From Berberis thunbergii (Eukaryota > Streptophyta > Magnoliopsida > Ranunculales > Berberidaceae): a stretch of 64,000 nt of DNA. Location: NCBI GenBank assembly GCA_003290165.1, contig QNQO01000221.1, positions 682,001 to 746,000 on the forward strand, written 5' to 3'. A program made the position numbers and the translations under genes. The notes beneath the pieces are model-generated. The model saw only the letters and a list, made by a program, of their open reading frames with translations. It had not been told where the DNA came from and did no database searches. Each line of letters starts with the position of its first letter. Position 1 is the first letter of the stretch. Below, in pieces: positions 11,796 through 22,739 of the stretch.

Positions 11796-12768
11796 CACTA
11801 CAGCAGATTTGTTTTAAGCGGTGAAAGCGCCGGTATAAACATATATGTGCCTGTTTAGTTCATTGCCGACGTTTTAAAAAATGCCACAATAGCGTCGGAA
11901 ATAGTATGTGTTGTCCAAGGATTAACGACGCTTTATATGAAGCGGCGGTAAAAAATTTACATACGGCGCTTACCCACCACCAACCTAAACCTAGGTTTGA
12001 AATTAAAATCGTAAACTATTATTACTTGTAATTATTATCAATTAATAATTACTACCAAGAAATAAATATTATTAACTTCTAATATAATAAAAGTATATTG
12101 GTAAGTGAATTGGGCGAATATTACAATACATTTAATAAGCACCCACTGCTCATCAAACTTGATCACAAACCATTTATAGTGACAGAAAGGGAGAAGAGAG
12201 TGAAAATCATGAAAATTACAAAAAATGTAAGATGTGACGATCTTTATGGTGTGCTGAGTAAGATAGGTAATGTACGACCATTAGATATGATGTAAGTATG
12301 ACAGACGGCCGGATATAAAGAGGCGCACGATGGAAAAGAAGCAAAGGATGGGTTTGAAACAGAGTCACGTGCATGGGTGTGGAGGGATAAAAAAATGATC
12401 ATTTTCCATCCATCAAGTGAGCAACAGTACGTGAGGGTGTTAACGGCTTTGTAACTTTAGTGACCATTATCTAATTTAATTAAAAATAAAGACAAGAGCC
12501 TAATTAACTATTATAAAAGGAACTAAAGTCAAAATAATCCTTATGAATGAAAAGTCCAACCTTTAGCATATTTAATATTCTGGCATTCTACAAACTTAAT
12601 AACTCTTTCGAAATTCTTTGGGATATTTGACTGTTTTTAAAGTTGGTATCAACCTTAACTCAAGTCGTACTCGCATGAGTTTCACATTCTCATCGTTCAG
12701 TCAACACAATCCAGTCCCTAAAAGTGTTTTTTATGAGCGATAAAGGACACACACTTGACTATCAATAG
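11796..12768 (+). mobile_element. CACTA (En/Spm-like) element end with internal sequence
   Basis: The left terminus reads CACTACAGCAGATTTG at 11796, inserted in the TRIM-like LTR. It is followed by short GC-rich subterminal motifs (AGCGGTGAAAGCGCCGG, AGCGTCGG, GAAGCGGCGGT) in both orientations up to about 11970, as expected of CACTA ends. The opposite end was not located and the right coordinate is only a limit. The frame at 12098-12295 has no recognised product. Confidence 0.6.
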
Positions 12769-12957
12769 AGCTTTGCTACAGAGCGAGGGAGGGAGCGAGG
12801 GAAAGGGGGCGAGGGATGGGTGGTAACCACCCATTCACCTCGAGATAAGCGCATCAAATTTGTGATGTGCGATGATGCTTATTTCGAGACGAATGGGTGG
12901 TTACCACCCATCCCTCGCTCCCTCCCTCGTTCCCTCCCTCGACCCCTAGAATTTTCC
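12769..12957. mobile_element. snapback MITE with 9-bp target duplication
   Basis: The element folds back on itself. The left arm contains GAGGGATGGGTGGTAACCAC and the right arm its near-perfect complement (GTGGTTACCACCCATCCCTC). It is flanked by CTATCAATA at 12760-12768 and 12958-12966. A 9-bp duplication fits a Mutator-type MITE. The loop contains CTCGAGATAAGCGCATC and a diverged inverted copy. Confidence 0.8.
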
Positions 12958-12966
12958 CTATCAATA

Positions 12967-13847
12967 TGAGCGGGAGAAATTGCACTTTCATGGATGTAAA
13001 ACAAATGTATATGGTGGGCCAGGTATTCACAAGTATTCTATATATTTGTTTAGAAATATATTTTTAGGGGTTATTTTGATTTTGAGGTCTATTTAATTTA
13101 TTATACTTGAGTTCTAGGTCTATTTTCAAAATTATTTTAGTCTAGTTGTAAAATGGCCTAGCCAATCCAATTGACTTGCCATGACCAATTTATAGATAAA
13201 AATACACTTACAAAACGAAAAGTCAAAATAACCAAAAATTAAATAGAAAAAGATCATTCTGTGTATCTCTAAGCAATCTAAAGGACTATTGATAAATCAA
13301 AAGCCAACCATTTTATTAAAATATAGAGAGAGAAAGAAGGGAGGAGATGGGGTTTTTAACGGTGGTGGAAGCTTTTTGGGTGATGTTAGTTGCATAGAAT
13401 GCAAAAGGTTAATGAAATGGGTACAAAGTGGGATGGGTTTTTATTTATTAATAGACCTAGACTGTTTAGTGATACACACTATGTTTTTTTTTCATTTTAT
13501 TTTTGGTTATTTTGACTATGAGGTCCATTTTTGTAAGGGTATTTTTGTTTATGGGTAAGTTGAGACAGTTTGGATTTCAGATTGAAATAATTTTCAAAAT
13601 TGACCCCATACTCAATTACAACAATCCCGATGAACCCCAAAATCAAAATAACCCTATTTTTAATATCAAACTTAACAAACAATATTGAAACTAAATGAGT
13701 TAAAAAGCATCTGTCTATTTGTGTTTGTATGTTCGTTTGATTTTTTTCAAGATATTTTCACACCATATTTTGATTTTTTTGGGTGGTTTTCTTTTCTTTT
13801 ATAGCAACGTAGACTAAGAAATAATCCTCAAATTCATTCTAAACTAA
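12967..13847. other. AT-rich stretch without a recognised gene
   Basis: Repeated phrases such as TTATTTTGATTTTGAGGTC and its complement occur near 13070-13150 and 13490-13650, suggesting another inverted-repeat element. No termini were defined and no coding family was recognised. Confidence 0.35.
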
Positions 13848-14381
13848 ATGGCATGTAGGGTTGGGCAAGTATCCTGATCCATCAAGTTTTGAGCTAGAAT
13901 GGTTTCAAACTGTTTCAAACCATGCCAAAATGGGTTCTACTTTTTTCATCCCGATCTTGAATCGGTTGGAAATGGGATGAAGCCAATTCCATAAATGCGA
14001 TCGGTCGATCCTGGACCGTCTTGGTTCCTGAATTGGACATGTTTCAAGCCCAGGCCCAACTCGAATTGGGCCTATATTGTCCCTTTATTTTGAGCATTAT
14101 AGACTTAAAAGACAGAATATTTTCACCATTACAGCGCCAACACCATTTAATACTCGCTCAACTATATCTCAAATCCTAAAACATGCTTCCAAAATTTACA
14201 AACCATGATCTTACAAATAGCTTTTGAAAAAAAAAAACAACCTTCAAAATTCATTTAGTGAAGAAACGCACGATCTGAGATTTTCTGATGTGGGATTACT
14301 AGTTTTGCTCATGACACATGTTTCCAAAATATATGCAATAACAAAAAAAAACCCATCTTTTGAACTCTTCACCTGACTAAA

Positions 14382-14760
14382 AATCCGATCTTGGTCAAGA
14401 CCTCATTTGCTTCTTTGGAGCAATCTTCTTCAAGCTCACCAAAGTATTTAAGCAGATCTCCCCAACCCCCAAAGAGATGGGTCTCCCTCTTGCTTGAATC
14501 CCCTACCTCTTGCAACATGCTAATCCCTCGTGACCATATAGCAAGTAGTCAATTAGCCTCCATATAGCAAGCAATCACTTCCTTATAAAGCTTTATCCTT
14601 TCATATAGAAACATTAGACCCTCTTTAAATGCATTCATCTCACGGAGAATGATAGCAAGATCAACATCGTACATTGAACTCTCCATGTCAAATGGCCGCG
14701 CACTCTTAAGCAATTTTAGCTCCTTATCTCTCAGTTTCTTCTTCTTTATGGGCCTGAGAG
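14382..14760 (-). pseudogene. VPS11 fragment captured in a hAT element
   Basis: The minus strand reads LRDKELKLLKSARPF, then YDVDLAIILREMNAFKEGLM and RIKLYKEVIACYMEAN before TGA near 14549. Other frames continue with GHEGLACCKR and GWGDLLKYFGELEEDCSKEA. This order matches what I recall of the conserved C-terminal half of plant VPS11 (vacuolar protein sorting 11), a core subunit of HOPS/CORVET tethering complexes on endosomes and vacuoles. Only about 120 residues are represented. Stops and frameshifts break them, and the RING finger is absent. The Lys/Arg/Glu-rich sequence just upstream is not VPS11. The intron-free match could reflect a single exon or a processed source. Confidence 0.7.
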
Positions 14761-15244
14761 GGTATGTTTCTTCTTCTTCTTCTTTCCTAACATTCCTCCT
14801 CCTCCGTTTCTTCCAAAACATTCCTCCTCCGCCCTTGTCTTCGTCGAGAGTTTTGTTCAACCAAAATGGAAAACAGTAGACCTTAGGACAACATATACCC
14901 ACAAAAACCAATCGCTTAGATGAATTGGGTAGCATGTTGAAGCCAAACATAAACGAGTAGCGAACATGGGAAACGCTTGCGAATGAACCCGCATCGAATG
15001 TGTTGAGAGTCGGTGATGACGATCAGCGTAGAGAATATCCAATAGACCAAGCGAATGAACCTCATAAAAGCTCGTTTTATCCATAGTTGAGGCCCGGAAA
15101 CAATGTCACTTCTCCAAGTCTCCCTTCCTCCGCCTAGTATCACACCTTATACAGGTTTAGGCTCCGCCTCCTTCTTAGTCTCGATAGTGGTGATTGTGTG
15201 TTCTTCTCCATTAGAGCTCGAGATCAAGCTTAGATTCTAATGAA

Positions 15245-15362
15245 AGATCTTGTAGAAGAAGAAGAAGATCAAGATCTTGCTGATCTCGCCATCACAGAAT
15301 TTGTAGAAGAAGAAGAAGATATTGTTGATCTCACCATGATTTTGTTGATCTCACCATGATTC
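15245..15362. repeat. short imperfect tandem repeats
   Basis: TTGTAGAAGAAGAAGAAGAT occurs at 15250 and 15300 with a roughly 50-bp period. TTGTTGATCTCACCATGATT is then tandemly doubled at about 15323-15361. Confidence 0.8.
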
Positions 15363-15538
15363 AGATTAGCTTTGTTCCCTCGTTTTGCTTGCCGGGGGGG
15401 GGGGGGTTGTTTTTCTGAAATGGAATGGCATGGTCTCGTCCTAGACCGTCCGGGTTCAAATCGGGTCTGCTCAAGAAAATTCACTATCTTGGACAATGAC
15501 AAGCCCAATCTCGAACCGTGCCCACCCCTAATGGCGTG

Positions 15539-16066
15539 CATCCTGAGATTGAACTCACACACCCAAGCACATTACCCTCAATTTCTCCCAACCCTTCACC
15601 CCACCTTCCCATTGGCATCCTACTTCCTTCATCTAATCAATAAAATATCAATCTTAAAACCACAATAAGATTCATCCTCCGTTCTATCCATTCCAATCTC
15701 AGATTCTAACAAAAAAAAGATTAAATTTAGTTTTTGCTTCATCGAACAATTTACGATGAATTTTGAGTCCATAGATTGAGTGTTTTCAGTTGGGTGAAGA
15801 TGAAGGAACAAATGCTTAATTCGTCCAGTAAAGTTTTTGCATTTGATGGATTTAAGAAAGGGTAATTATTGTATGTGTTCAGGCTTGGACAGTAAATTTT
15901 CTTAGGGCCAATCCAAGGTTCACTAAAACTTGGGGTTCCCAATTCGTGGAGGACTGAAGCCGTGATTTGCCCATTTGTACACAGGTCGGCCCAGAGCAAG
16001 AAGGGCATTCCTGCCTTGCCGGATGCGACAACCACCCACAATGCCTCCTAGCATTGTATCATCTAT
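15539..16066. other. stretch without a recognised gene
   Basis: Nothing could be assigned between the hAT element and the start of the 2.7-kb tandem duplication. Confidence 0.4.
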
Positions 16067-16225
16067 AAAATTAATTGTCTCTTATGAACCTGTAGTAAGC
16101 ACACAACAAATTCCATGTTGTTTCTTCCCTCAAGCCAAAACAGATTGTCAAAGTCTTGAAGGTCCAAGATCAAAGAGTGACAACAAACTTTCTTAAATTG
16201 CTACTACTTCATACCCATAAACTAT

Positions 16226-16798
16226 TGATGAGACTTCAAAACAGTCATCCAACAACAACAAAACACGTGGCACATGTCAACCCTAATGGGAGAAGTCCCG
16301 ACGGGCTAGGCTCGAGCCTGGTCCAAGTTCATTTCTATTTAGCTCGTAAGTCAGGCACCCGAACCCAGATTATGTGAGCCCAATGTGGTCTGAATCTCAG
16401 AGTTTGGCCAAAACAATAGGGCCGAATACTGACCTCGAAACTATAGCAGGCCCAAGGTCCATTTATACTACTCTTAGTCTAATCAAACATTGAAAGCCAA
16501 GTGCCAAAGAAGAATCAGTCACGGGCAAGTAAAAAACTCTATATGGACATAACTTGATGAGAGAAGATCACATATTTATAAGTAGAGTCAATGAGTGAGT
16601 AAAACACTCTCATTATATAAAATGAACAAAACGGATGAACAATGTACACACATGCAACCTTAGTTTATCAATAAATCTCCATCCTTGTTGAAGTATCTGT
16701 CTTTACCATCAAAGTGCTTTTGGCCAACAATGTTCTTTCGTTCACCGCTGCTCATTTTTATAGGTTAAAATCAATAAGGACAAATTTGGGATGCATCA
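16226..16798 (+). repeat. Tat LTR 1
   Basis: It starts TGATGAGACTTCAAAACAG and ends GGGATGCATCA, about 573 bp. The adjoining primer site is mutated (TTTTGCACCATCTGTGGG versus TTTGGCGCCATCTGTGGG after LTR 2). Confidence 0.8.
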
Positions 16799-16946
16799 AT
16801 TTTGCACCATCTGTGGGAAAATAATAGTTTTCCTTAATGCAAAGCACAAATTCTGTTGAACTAACAGATTCTTAAAACATGGTTACTTGCACCAGATCTT
16901 GAGCTAATAACTATAACGCGAGCCTACTAACGCTTCTGAAGTGGCC

Positions 16947-18656
16947 ATGACAGACCCTCGTATAGACCAAATTCTAGTACATACGAAATATCTCGCTCGG
17001 GTGGTAGAGATACTAGCCAAGGAACGACAACCGCCATCAGAAAATGACGGGAACCCAGACAGGTCTCTGGCCCAAAAGGGTGATAGGGAGCGTGTTCATG
17101 AAAGTGACAACTTTTCCCATTGAGAAACATAGAGCCAACCACGAGGAGGACTTAAGAGATGAAGGAGTTCGAGCAGACTACGCGCCAAGGGCCAACACAT
17201 GACTTGTCATCGACAATCTACTCCAACCGGAAGCTACCAACCCGGATGTCCTTTATAATCTTGCAGTCCCTCCATTCTCTGAGCAGATCATGAACGTGCC
17301 ATTGCCAAAGAAGTTCAGCCTCCTAAAGCTTTAGTTCTATGATGGAATACGAATCCATCTGACAACCTGCGCCATTACCACCATGTGATGGCACTTAAGG
17401 AAGGTTCAGAAGTCGTTTTGTACCAGAACTTTCTGACCAACCTGAAGCAGGCTGCACTGACCTGGTTCCACAACCTCCAACTGAGGTCTCATTATAGGCA
17501 TTAGCAAATGCTTTTATCACTCAATTCGTGGGAAGCTAACAATTCAGAAAAAATTCCCATTATATGTTCAACCTCAAGCAGAAGCGTGGCGAGACCCTCA
17601 AGAAGTATGTAACTTGGTTCAATGATGAACTAACTCTAATTGACGGTTGCAATAATGATACATTGTCATTTCCTTTACTTCGGTCTCTGAGGACGTCCGT
17701 TTTATAATTTCCTCACTTTGAAGCCTTCGAAGGACATGACAGACTTGCTGAAAAGTGTGCCAAAAATGAGCTATTAGTGGTAAAAAATGAGGTGAGAATG
17801 AACCCAATCATTCCTCCAAGGCCCAGAATAGGGAAGACGAAAGAAGCATGAAGAGGAAGACAGATCCAAAAGAAGACGGAGTGATAGCAGGACTAGGTCT
17901 GACAAGGTGAAACACGACAAAGCCACCAACTAAGTCTAGTCAAAGTATCACACCAACTCCCTGCTCAACGCTAATCTGTCCAAAATCCTCTTCACCATGA
18001 AGAGCTGGGACGATATCAAGTAGCCTTTTAAGCTCAAGAGCGAGTCGTCAAAGCGTGATAAGAACAAGTGTTGTTCTTATCACAAAGACCATGGTCACAA
18101 TACTCAAACTGCCAAAGCCTCAGAAATTAGATCGAATACTGGGTCCAGGAAAGGAGGCTCAAGGAACTCGTGGGCTTTGGCGAAAAATAATCTCGAGCGA
18201 AAGATAAGGAAGAGCCTGTGTAAGAGGTCGAGGAAAATGCTATGAATGTCATATATGTCTTGCACAGTGAATGTGACGAATTGACATAGTCCAATCGATT
18301 AAAGAACAGAGCAGCCTGATAATTGTGGACCAAGTCTCCCTACGAAGATCGCCCTATCCAGCATGCCAGAATAGAGCACTCGGCCTCAGATCTGACATTC
18401 ATGGTGCAAGACATTCAAGGGGTCTGCTCCACTCATAATGACGCCATAGTTATACATTTGGGATAACAAGATGGAATGTCAATAGATCATTTATGGACAT
18501 GGGGAACTCAACTAATGTCATGTTCCTGGAAGCATTCCGTAGGATGCAACTGAAGGGAGAAGAGTTGAAGCTGCACAAACAAACCATGATCGGCTTCAAT
18601 GGTGAGAGTTGTTACCCGAGCATTAGATTGTTCATTGTAGCAGGAGAGCCAAACCT
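16947..18656 (+). pseudogene. Tat gag and protease remnant, copy 1
   Basis: ATG 16947 starts MTDPRIDQI; the frame closes at 17121-17123. Shifted frames continue with YNLAVPPFSEQIMNVPLPKK, YDGIR, LKQAALTWFHNLQLRS, LKPSKDMTDLLKS and CCSYHKDHGHNTQ, the usual order of a gypsy Retrotrans_gag capsid followed by a Cys/His-containing tail. Near 18495-18650 MDMGNSTNVMFLEAFRRMQL and LHKQTMIGFNGE align with the retroviral-type aspartic protease region, but the expected D-S/N-G-S/A active-site motif reads DMGNS. Many stops and frameshifts are present. No RT follows. Confidence 0.7.
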
Positions 18657-18949
18657 ATGAACCAAATCATTATTATTAATGTGATTATTATCTAGGAAAA
18701 TATATTTCCTTACTAAAAAGATATGAATAAGTGTTAATATTCCATTAACAAGGAAATTGATTTGTTGTTAAAATCTGTCTTCTTTAGCAACAAAATTAAT
18801 TGTCTCTTATGAACCTGTAGTAAGCACACAACAAATTCCATGTTGTTTCTTCCCTAAAGCCAAAACAGATTGTCAAGTCTTGAAGGTCCAAGATCAAAGA
18901 ATGACAACAAACCTTCTTAAATGTCTACTGCTTCATACCCATAAACTAT

Positions 18950-19543
18950 TGATGAGACTTCAAAACAGTCATCCAACAACAACAAAACACGTGGCACAGG
19001 TCAACCCTAATGGGAGAAGTCCCGACGGGCTAGGCCCGAGCCTGGTCCAATTCAGGCCCAAATCAAGTCCAAGTTCATTTCTATTTAGCTCGTAAGTCAG
19101 GCACCCTATGTGAGCCCAATGTGGTCTGAATCTCAGAGTTTGGCCAAAACAATAGGGTCAAATACAGACCTCGAAACTATAGAAAGCCCAAGGTCCATTT
19201 ATACTACTCTTAGTCTAATCAAACATTGAATCCTAAAGAAAGCCAAGTGCCAAAGAAGAATCAGTCATGGACAAGAAAAAACTCTATATGGACATAACTT
19301 GATGAGAGAAGATCACATATTTATAAGTAGAGTCAATGAGTAAGTAAAACACTCTCATTATATAAAATGAACAAAACGGATGAGAAATGTACACACATGC
19401 AACCTTAGTTTATCAATATATTTCCATCCTTGTTGAAGTGCCTGACTTTACCATCAAAGTGCCTTTGGCCAACAGTGTTCTTTGGTTCACCGCTGCTCAT
19501 TTTTACGGGTTAAAATCGATAAGGACAAATTTGGGATGCATCA
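18950..19543 (+). repeat. Tat LTR 2
   Basis: It starts TGATGAGAC after ACTAT and ends GGGATGCATCA, about 594 bp. It keeps a 20-bp stretch (TTCAGGCCCAAATCAAGTCC) that LTR 1 lacks. The primer site after it, TTTGGCGCCATCTGTGGG, is intact. Confidence 0.8.
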
Positions 19544-19692
19544 ATTTGGCGCCATCTGTGGGAAACTAATAGTTTTCCTTAATGCAAAGCACAAATTCTG
19601 TTGAACTAACAGATTCTTAAAACATGGTTACTAGCACCAGATCTTGAGCTAATAACTATAATGCTAAGCCTAATAACGCTTCTGAAGTGGCC

Positions 19693-21400
19693 ATGACAGA
19701 CCCTCGTATAGACCAAATTCTAGTCCATACGAAATATCTCGTTCGGGTGGTAGAGATACTAGCCAAGGAACGACATCCACCTTCAGAAAACGACGGGAAC
19801 CCAGATAGGTCTCTGGCCCAAAAGGGTGATAGGGAGCGTGTTCATGAAAGTGACAACTTTTCCCATTGAGAAACATAGAGCCAACCACGAGGAGGACTTA
19901 AGAGATGAAGGAGTTCGAGCTGACTACACGCCAAGGGCCAACACATGACTTGTCATCGACAATCTACTCAAACTGGAAGCTACCAACCCGGATGTCCTTT
20001 ATAATCTCGCAGTCCCTCCATTCTCTGAGCAAATCATGAACATGCCATTGCCAAAGGAGTTCAGCCTCCTAAAGCTTTAGTTCTATGATGGAATACGAAT
20101 CCATCTGACAACCTGCGCCATTACCACCATGTGATGGCGCTTAGGGAAGGTTCAAAAGTTGTCTTGTACCAGAACGTTCTGACCAACCTGAAGCAGGCTG
20201 CACCGACCTGGTTCCACAACCTCCAACTGAGGTTTCATTATAGGCATTAGCAAATGCTTTTATCACTCAATTCGTGGGAAGCTAACGGATCATAAAAAAT
20301 TCGCATTATAATTTCAACCTCAAGCAGAAGCGTGGCGAGACCCTCAAGAAGTATGTAACTTGGTTCAATGATGAACTAACTCTAATTAACGGTTGCAATA
20401 ATGATACATTGTCATTTCCTTTACTTCGGTCTCCGAGGACGTTTTTTATAATTTCCTCACTTTGAAGCCTTCGAAGGACATGGCAGACTTGCTGAAAAGT
20501 GCGCAAAAAATGAGGTATTAGTGGTAAAAAATGAGGTGAGAATGAACCCAATCATTCCTCCAAGACCCAGAATAGGGAAGACGAAAGAAGCATGAAGAGG
20601 AAGATAGATCCAAAAGAAGACGGAGTGACAGCAGGACTAGGTCTGACAAGGTGAAACCCGACAAAGCCACCAACTGAGTCTACTCAAAGTATCACACCAA
20701 CTCCCTGCTCAACTCCGGTCTATCCAAAATCCTCGTCACCATGAAGAGCTGGGACGATATCAAGTAGCCTTTTAAGCTCAAGAGTGAGTCGTCAAAGCGT
20801 GATAAGAACAAGTGTTGTTCTTATCACAAAGACCATGGTCACAATACTCAAACTGCCAAAGCCTCATAAATTAGATCGAATACTGGGTCCAGGAAAAGTG
20901 GCTCAAGGAACTCGTGGGCTTTGGCGAAAAATAATCTCGAGGGAAAGATAAGGAAGAGCCTGTGTAAGAGGTCGAGGAAAATGCTATGAATGTCATATAT
21001 GTCTTGCACAGTGAATGTGACGAAACGACATAGTCCAATCGATTAAAGAACAGAGCGGCCTGATAACTGTGAACCAAGTCTCCCTATGAAGATCGCCCTA
21101 TCCAGCATACCAGAATAGAGCACTCGGCCTCAGATATAACATTCACGGTGCAAGACATGCAAAGGGTCTGTTCCACGCATAATGACACCATAGTGATACA
21201 TTTGGGATAACAAGATGGAATGTCAATAGATCATTGGTGGACATGGGGAACTCAACTAATGTCATGTTCCTGGAAGCATTCCGTAGGATGCAACTGAAGG
21301 GAGAAGAGTTGAAGCCGCACAAACAAACCATGATCGGCTTCAATGGTGAGTGTTGTTACCCGAGCATTAGATTGTCTATTGTAGTAGGAGAGCCAAACCT
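19693..21400 (+). pseudogene. Tat gag and protease remnant, copy 2
   Basis: This is the duplicate of 16947-18656, with the same start (MTDPRIDQI, ATG 19693), capsid-like pieces and protease-like VDMGNSTNVMFLEAF near 21238. It shares most stops with copy 1, including the TAG after FSLLKL, so the gag was already dead when the tandem duplication happened. Private differences include a missing CCG near 20440 and scattered substitutions. Confidence 0.7.
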
Positions 21401-21401
21401 A

Positions 21402-21823
21402 TGAACCAAATCATTATTATTAATGTGATTATTATCTAGGAAAATATATTTCCTTACTAAAAAGAGATGAACAAGTGTTAATATTCCATTAACAAGGAAA
21501 GTGATTTGTTGTTAAAATCAGTCTTCTTTAGCAACAAAATATTTCATTCTAGATGATGTCATAATTACCAAGGAATAAGCATTTTGTGGCCATAAAAAGT
21601 ATTTCATTGTTAAATCAATTCGGCAAGAAATTAGGTTTGGAGGGAATGCTTTCTGCCACCAATTTAACAAGGAAAGTTTCCCACAAATTATATTTTGTTG
21701 GGAAAAAGTAACAAGTTTATGGCTTTTCAATAAAAAAAATTTCGTTGACAATGATACCATATTAACAAGAAAATTAAAATTCGTAGAAAATTTTTGTAGG
21801 TAAATGATAGATTTCTTGTAGTG
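21402..21823 (-). mobile_element. CACTA-type terminus inside the Tat element
   Basis: The right end reads TTTCTTGTAGTG at 21812-21823, the complement of CACTACAAGAAA, a classic En/Spm terminus. Upstream are repeated AACAAGGAAA/TTTCCTT motifs, presumably subterminal repeats. The first 140 bp also occurs at the end of duplication copy 1 (18657-18795), so the insertion predates the duplication. The opposite end was not found. Confidence 0.55.
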
Positions 21824-21965
21824 ATTCCTATTCAGGACGACGACAACTCGCTGGACCTCAGTGACCCAATCCGTCTAAAGGGCAAAGATGATGCACAAAT
21901 GCCTACTCCTATTCGGGATGACGTCGACTTGTCGCATCTAAGTGACCTAATCTGCTTAAGCCTAG

Positions 21966-22615
21966 TCCTTTACAATGTTAAGATGACTCATATTAAAAAT
22001 GTCTGGTTTGTTTGGACCATGATGACTTCTCCAAAGCTTAACTCCTCCTCAGGTTTAAGCTTACTTTATTATGAAAGTCTAATCTATTCGGACCAAGACG
22101 ATTTCTCCACAGCTTAACTCCTTAACTCCTCTTCAAGATTAAGCTTACTGTATCATAGAAGTCTATTCCATTCGAACCAAGACGAGTTTTCCACAGCTTA
22201 ACTCCACTTCAAGAGTAAGCTTACTTTATTATAGAAGTTCAGTCCGTTTGGACCAAGACAACTTATCCACTGCTTAACTTGGACAAAGACGACTTCTACA
22301 ACTTAACTCCACTTCATAAATAAGCTTACTTTATTGAATAAGTCCAGTTTGTTTAGACCAAGATGACTTCTCTACAACTTAACTCCTCTTCGGGATTAAG
22401 CTTACTTTATTGTAGAAGTCTAGTCCGTTCGGACCAGTACGACTTTCCACAGCTTAACTCTTCAGGATTAAGCTGATTTTTTTTAGAAAAGCCTAATTTG
22501 TTCGGACCAACATGACTATTTTGCAACTTAAGCCCTATTCATGATTAAGTTAACTTTATTATCAATGCCTAGTCAATTCAGACCAACGTGGCCTAAATTA
22601 TCTAAGTCCAGTCAT
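21966..22615. repeat. minisatellite, roughly 75-105-bp units
   Basis: At least seven diverged units contain GTCCGTTCGGACCAAGACGA, CCACAGCTTAACTCC and TTAAGCTTACTTTATT. The TAAGCTTACT core recurs near 22058, 22142, 22218, 22322, 22398 and, diverged, 22470 and 22546. Each unit carries a small inverted repeat (TTAAGCT/AGCTTAA). Confidence 0.8.
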
Positions 22616-22739
22616 AACTGAAGAGTCTTGGTAAGTTATTGATCTGCAGCCAGTCTGAATAAAGATCAAGATAACAAGTATGAAAATGAAAAATATGAGA
22701 CAAAGAAAATTTGATCCTCATTAATGAAAAAAAAGTTCA

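Larger units (their letters stand above)
13856..15530. mobile_element. hAT-type element carrying a VPS11 gene fragment
   Basis: The left end TAGGGTTGGGCAAGT (13856) and the right end GTGCCCACCCCTA (15530) form a short terminal inverted repeat of the same type as the 6.3-kb hAT at 53417. The target duplication is ATGGCATG (13848-13855) versus ATGGCGTG (15531-15538), one mismatch in 8 bp. Subterminal parts are rich in GGACCG/CGGTCC-like motifs. There is no transposase. The interior holds the VPS11 fragment listed separately. Confidence 0.75.
16067..21540. repeat. 2.7-kb tandem duplication inside a Tat retrotransposon
   Basis: Copy 1 (16067-18791) and copy 2 (18792-21540) are nearly collinear with an offset of 2725 bases at their starts. 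Each contains about 160 bp of original flank, the target site ACTAT, a complete LTR, the primer site, gag, a protease remnant and a CACTA-like tail. The junction lies in AGCAACAAAAT, which recurs at 21528-21540. Confidence 0.85.
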
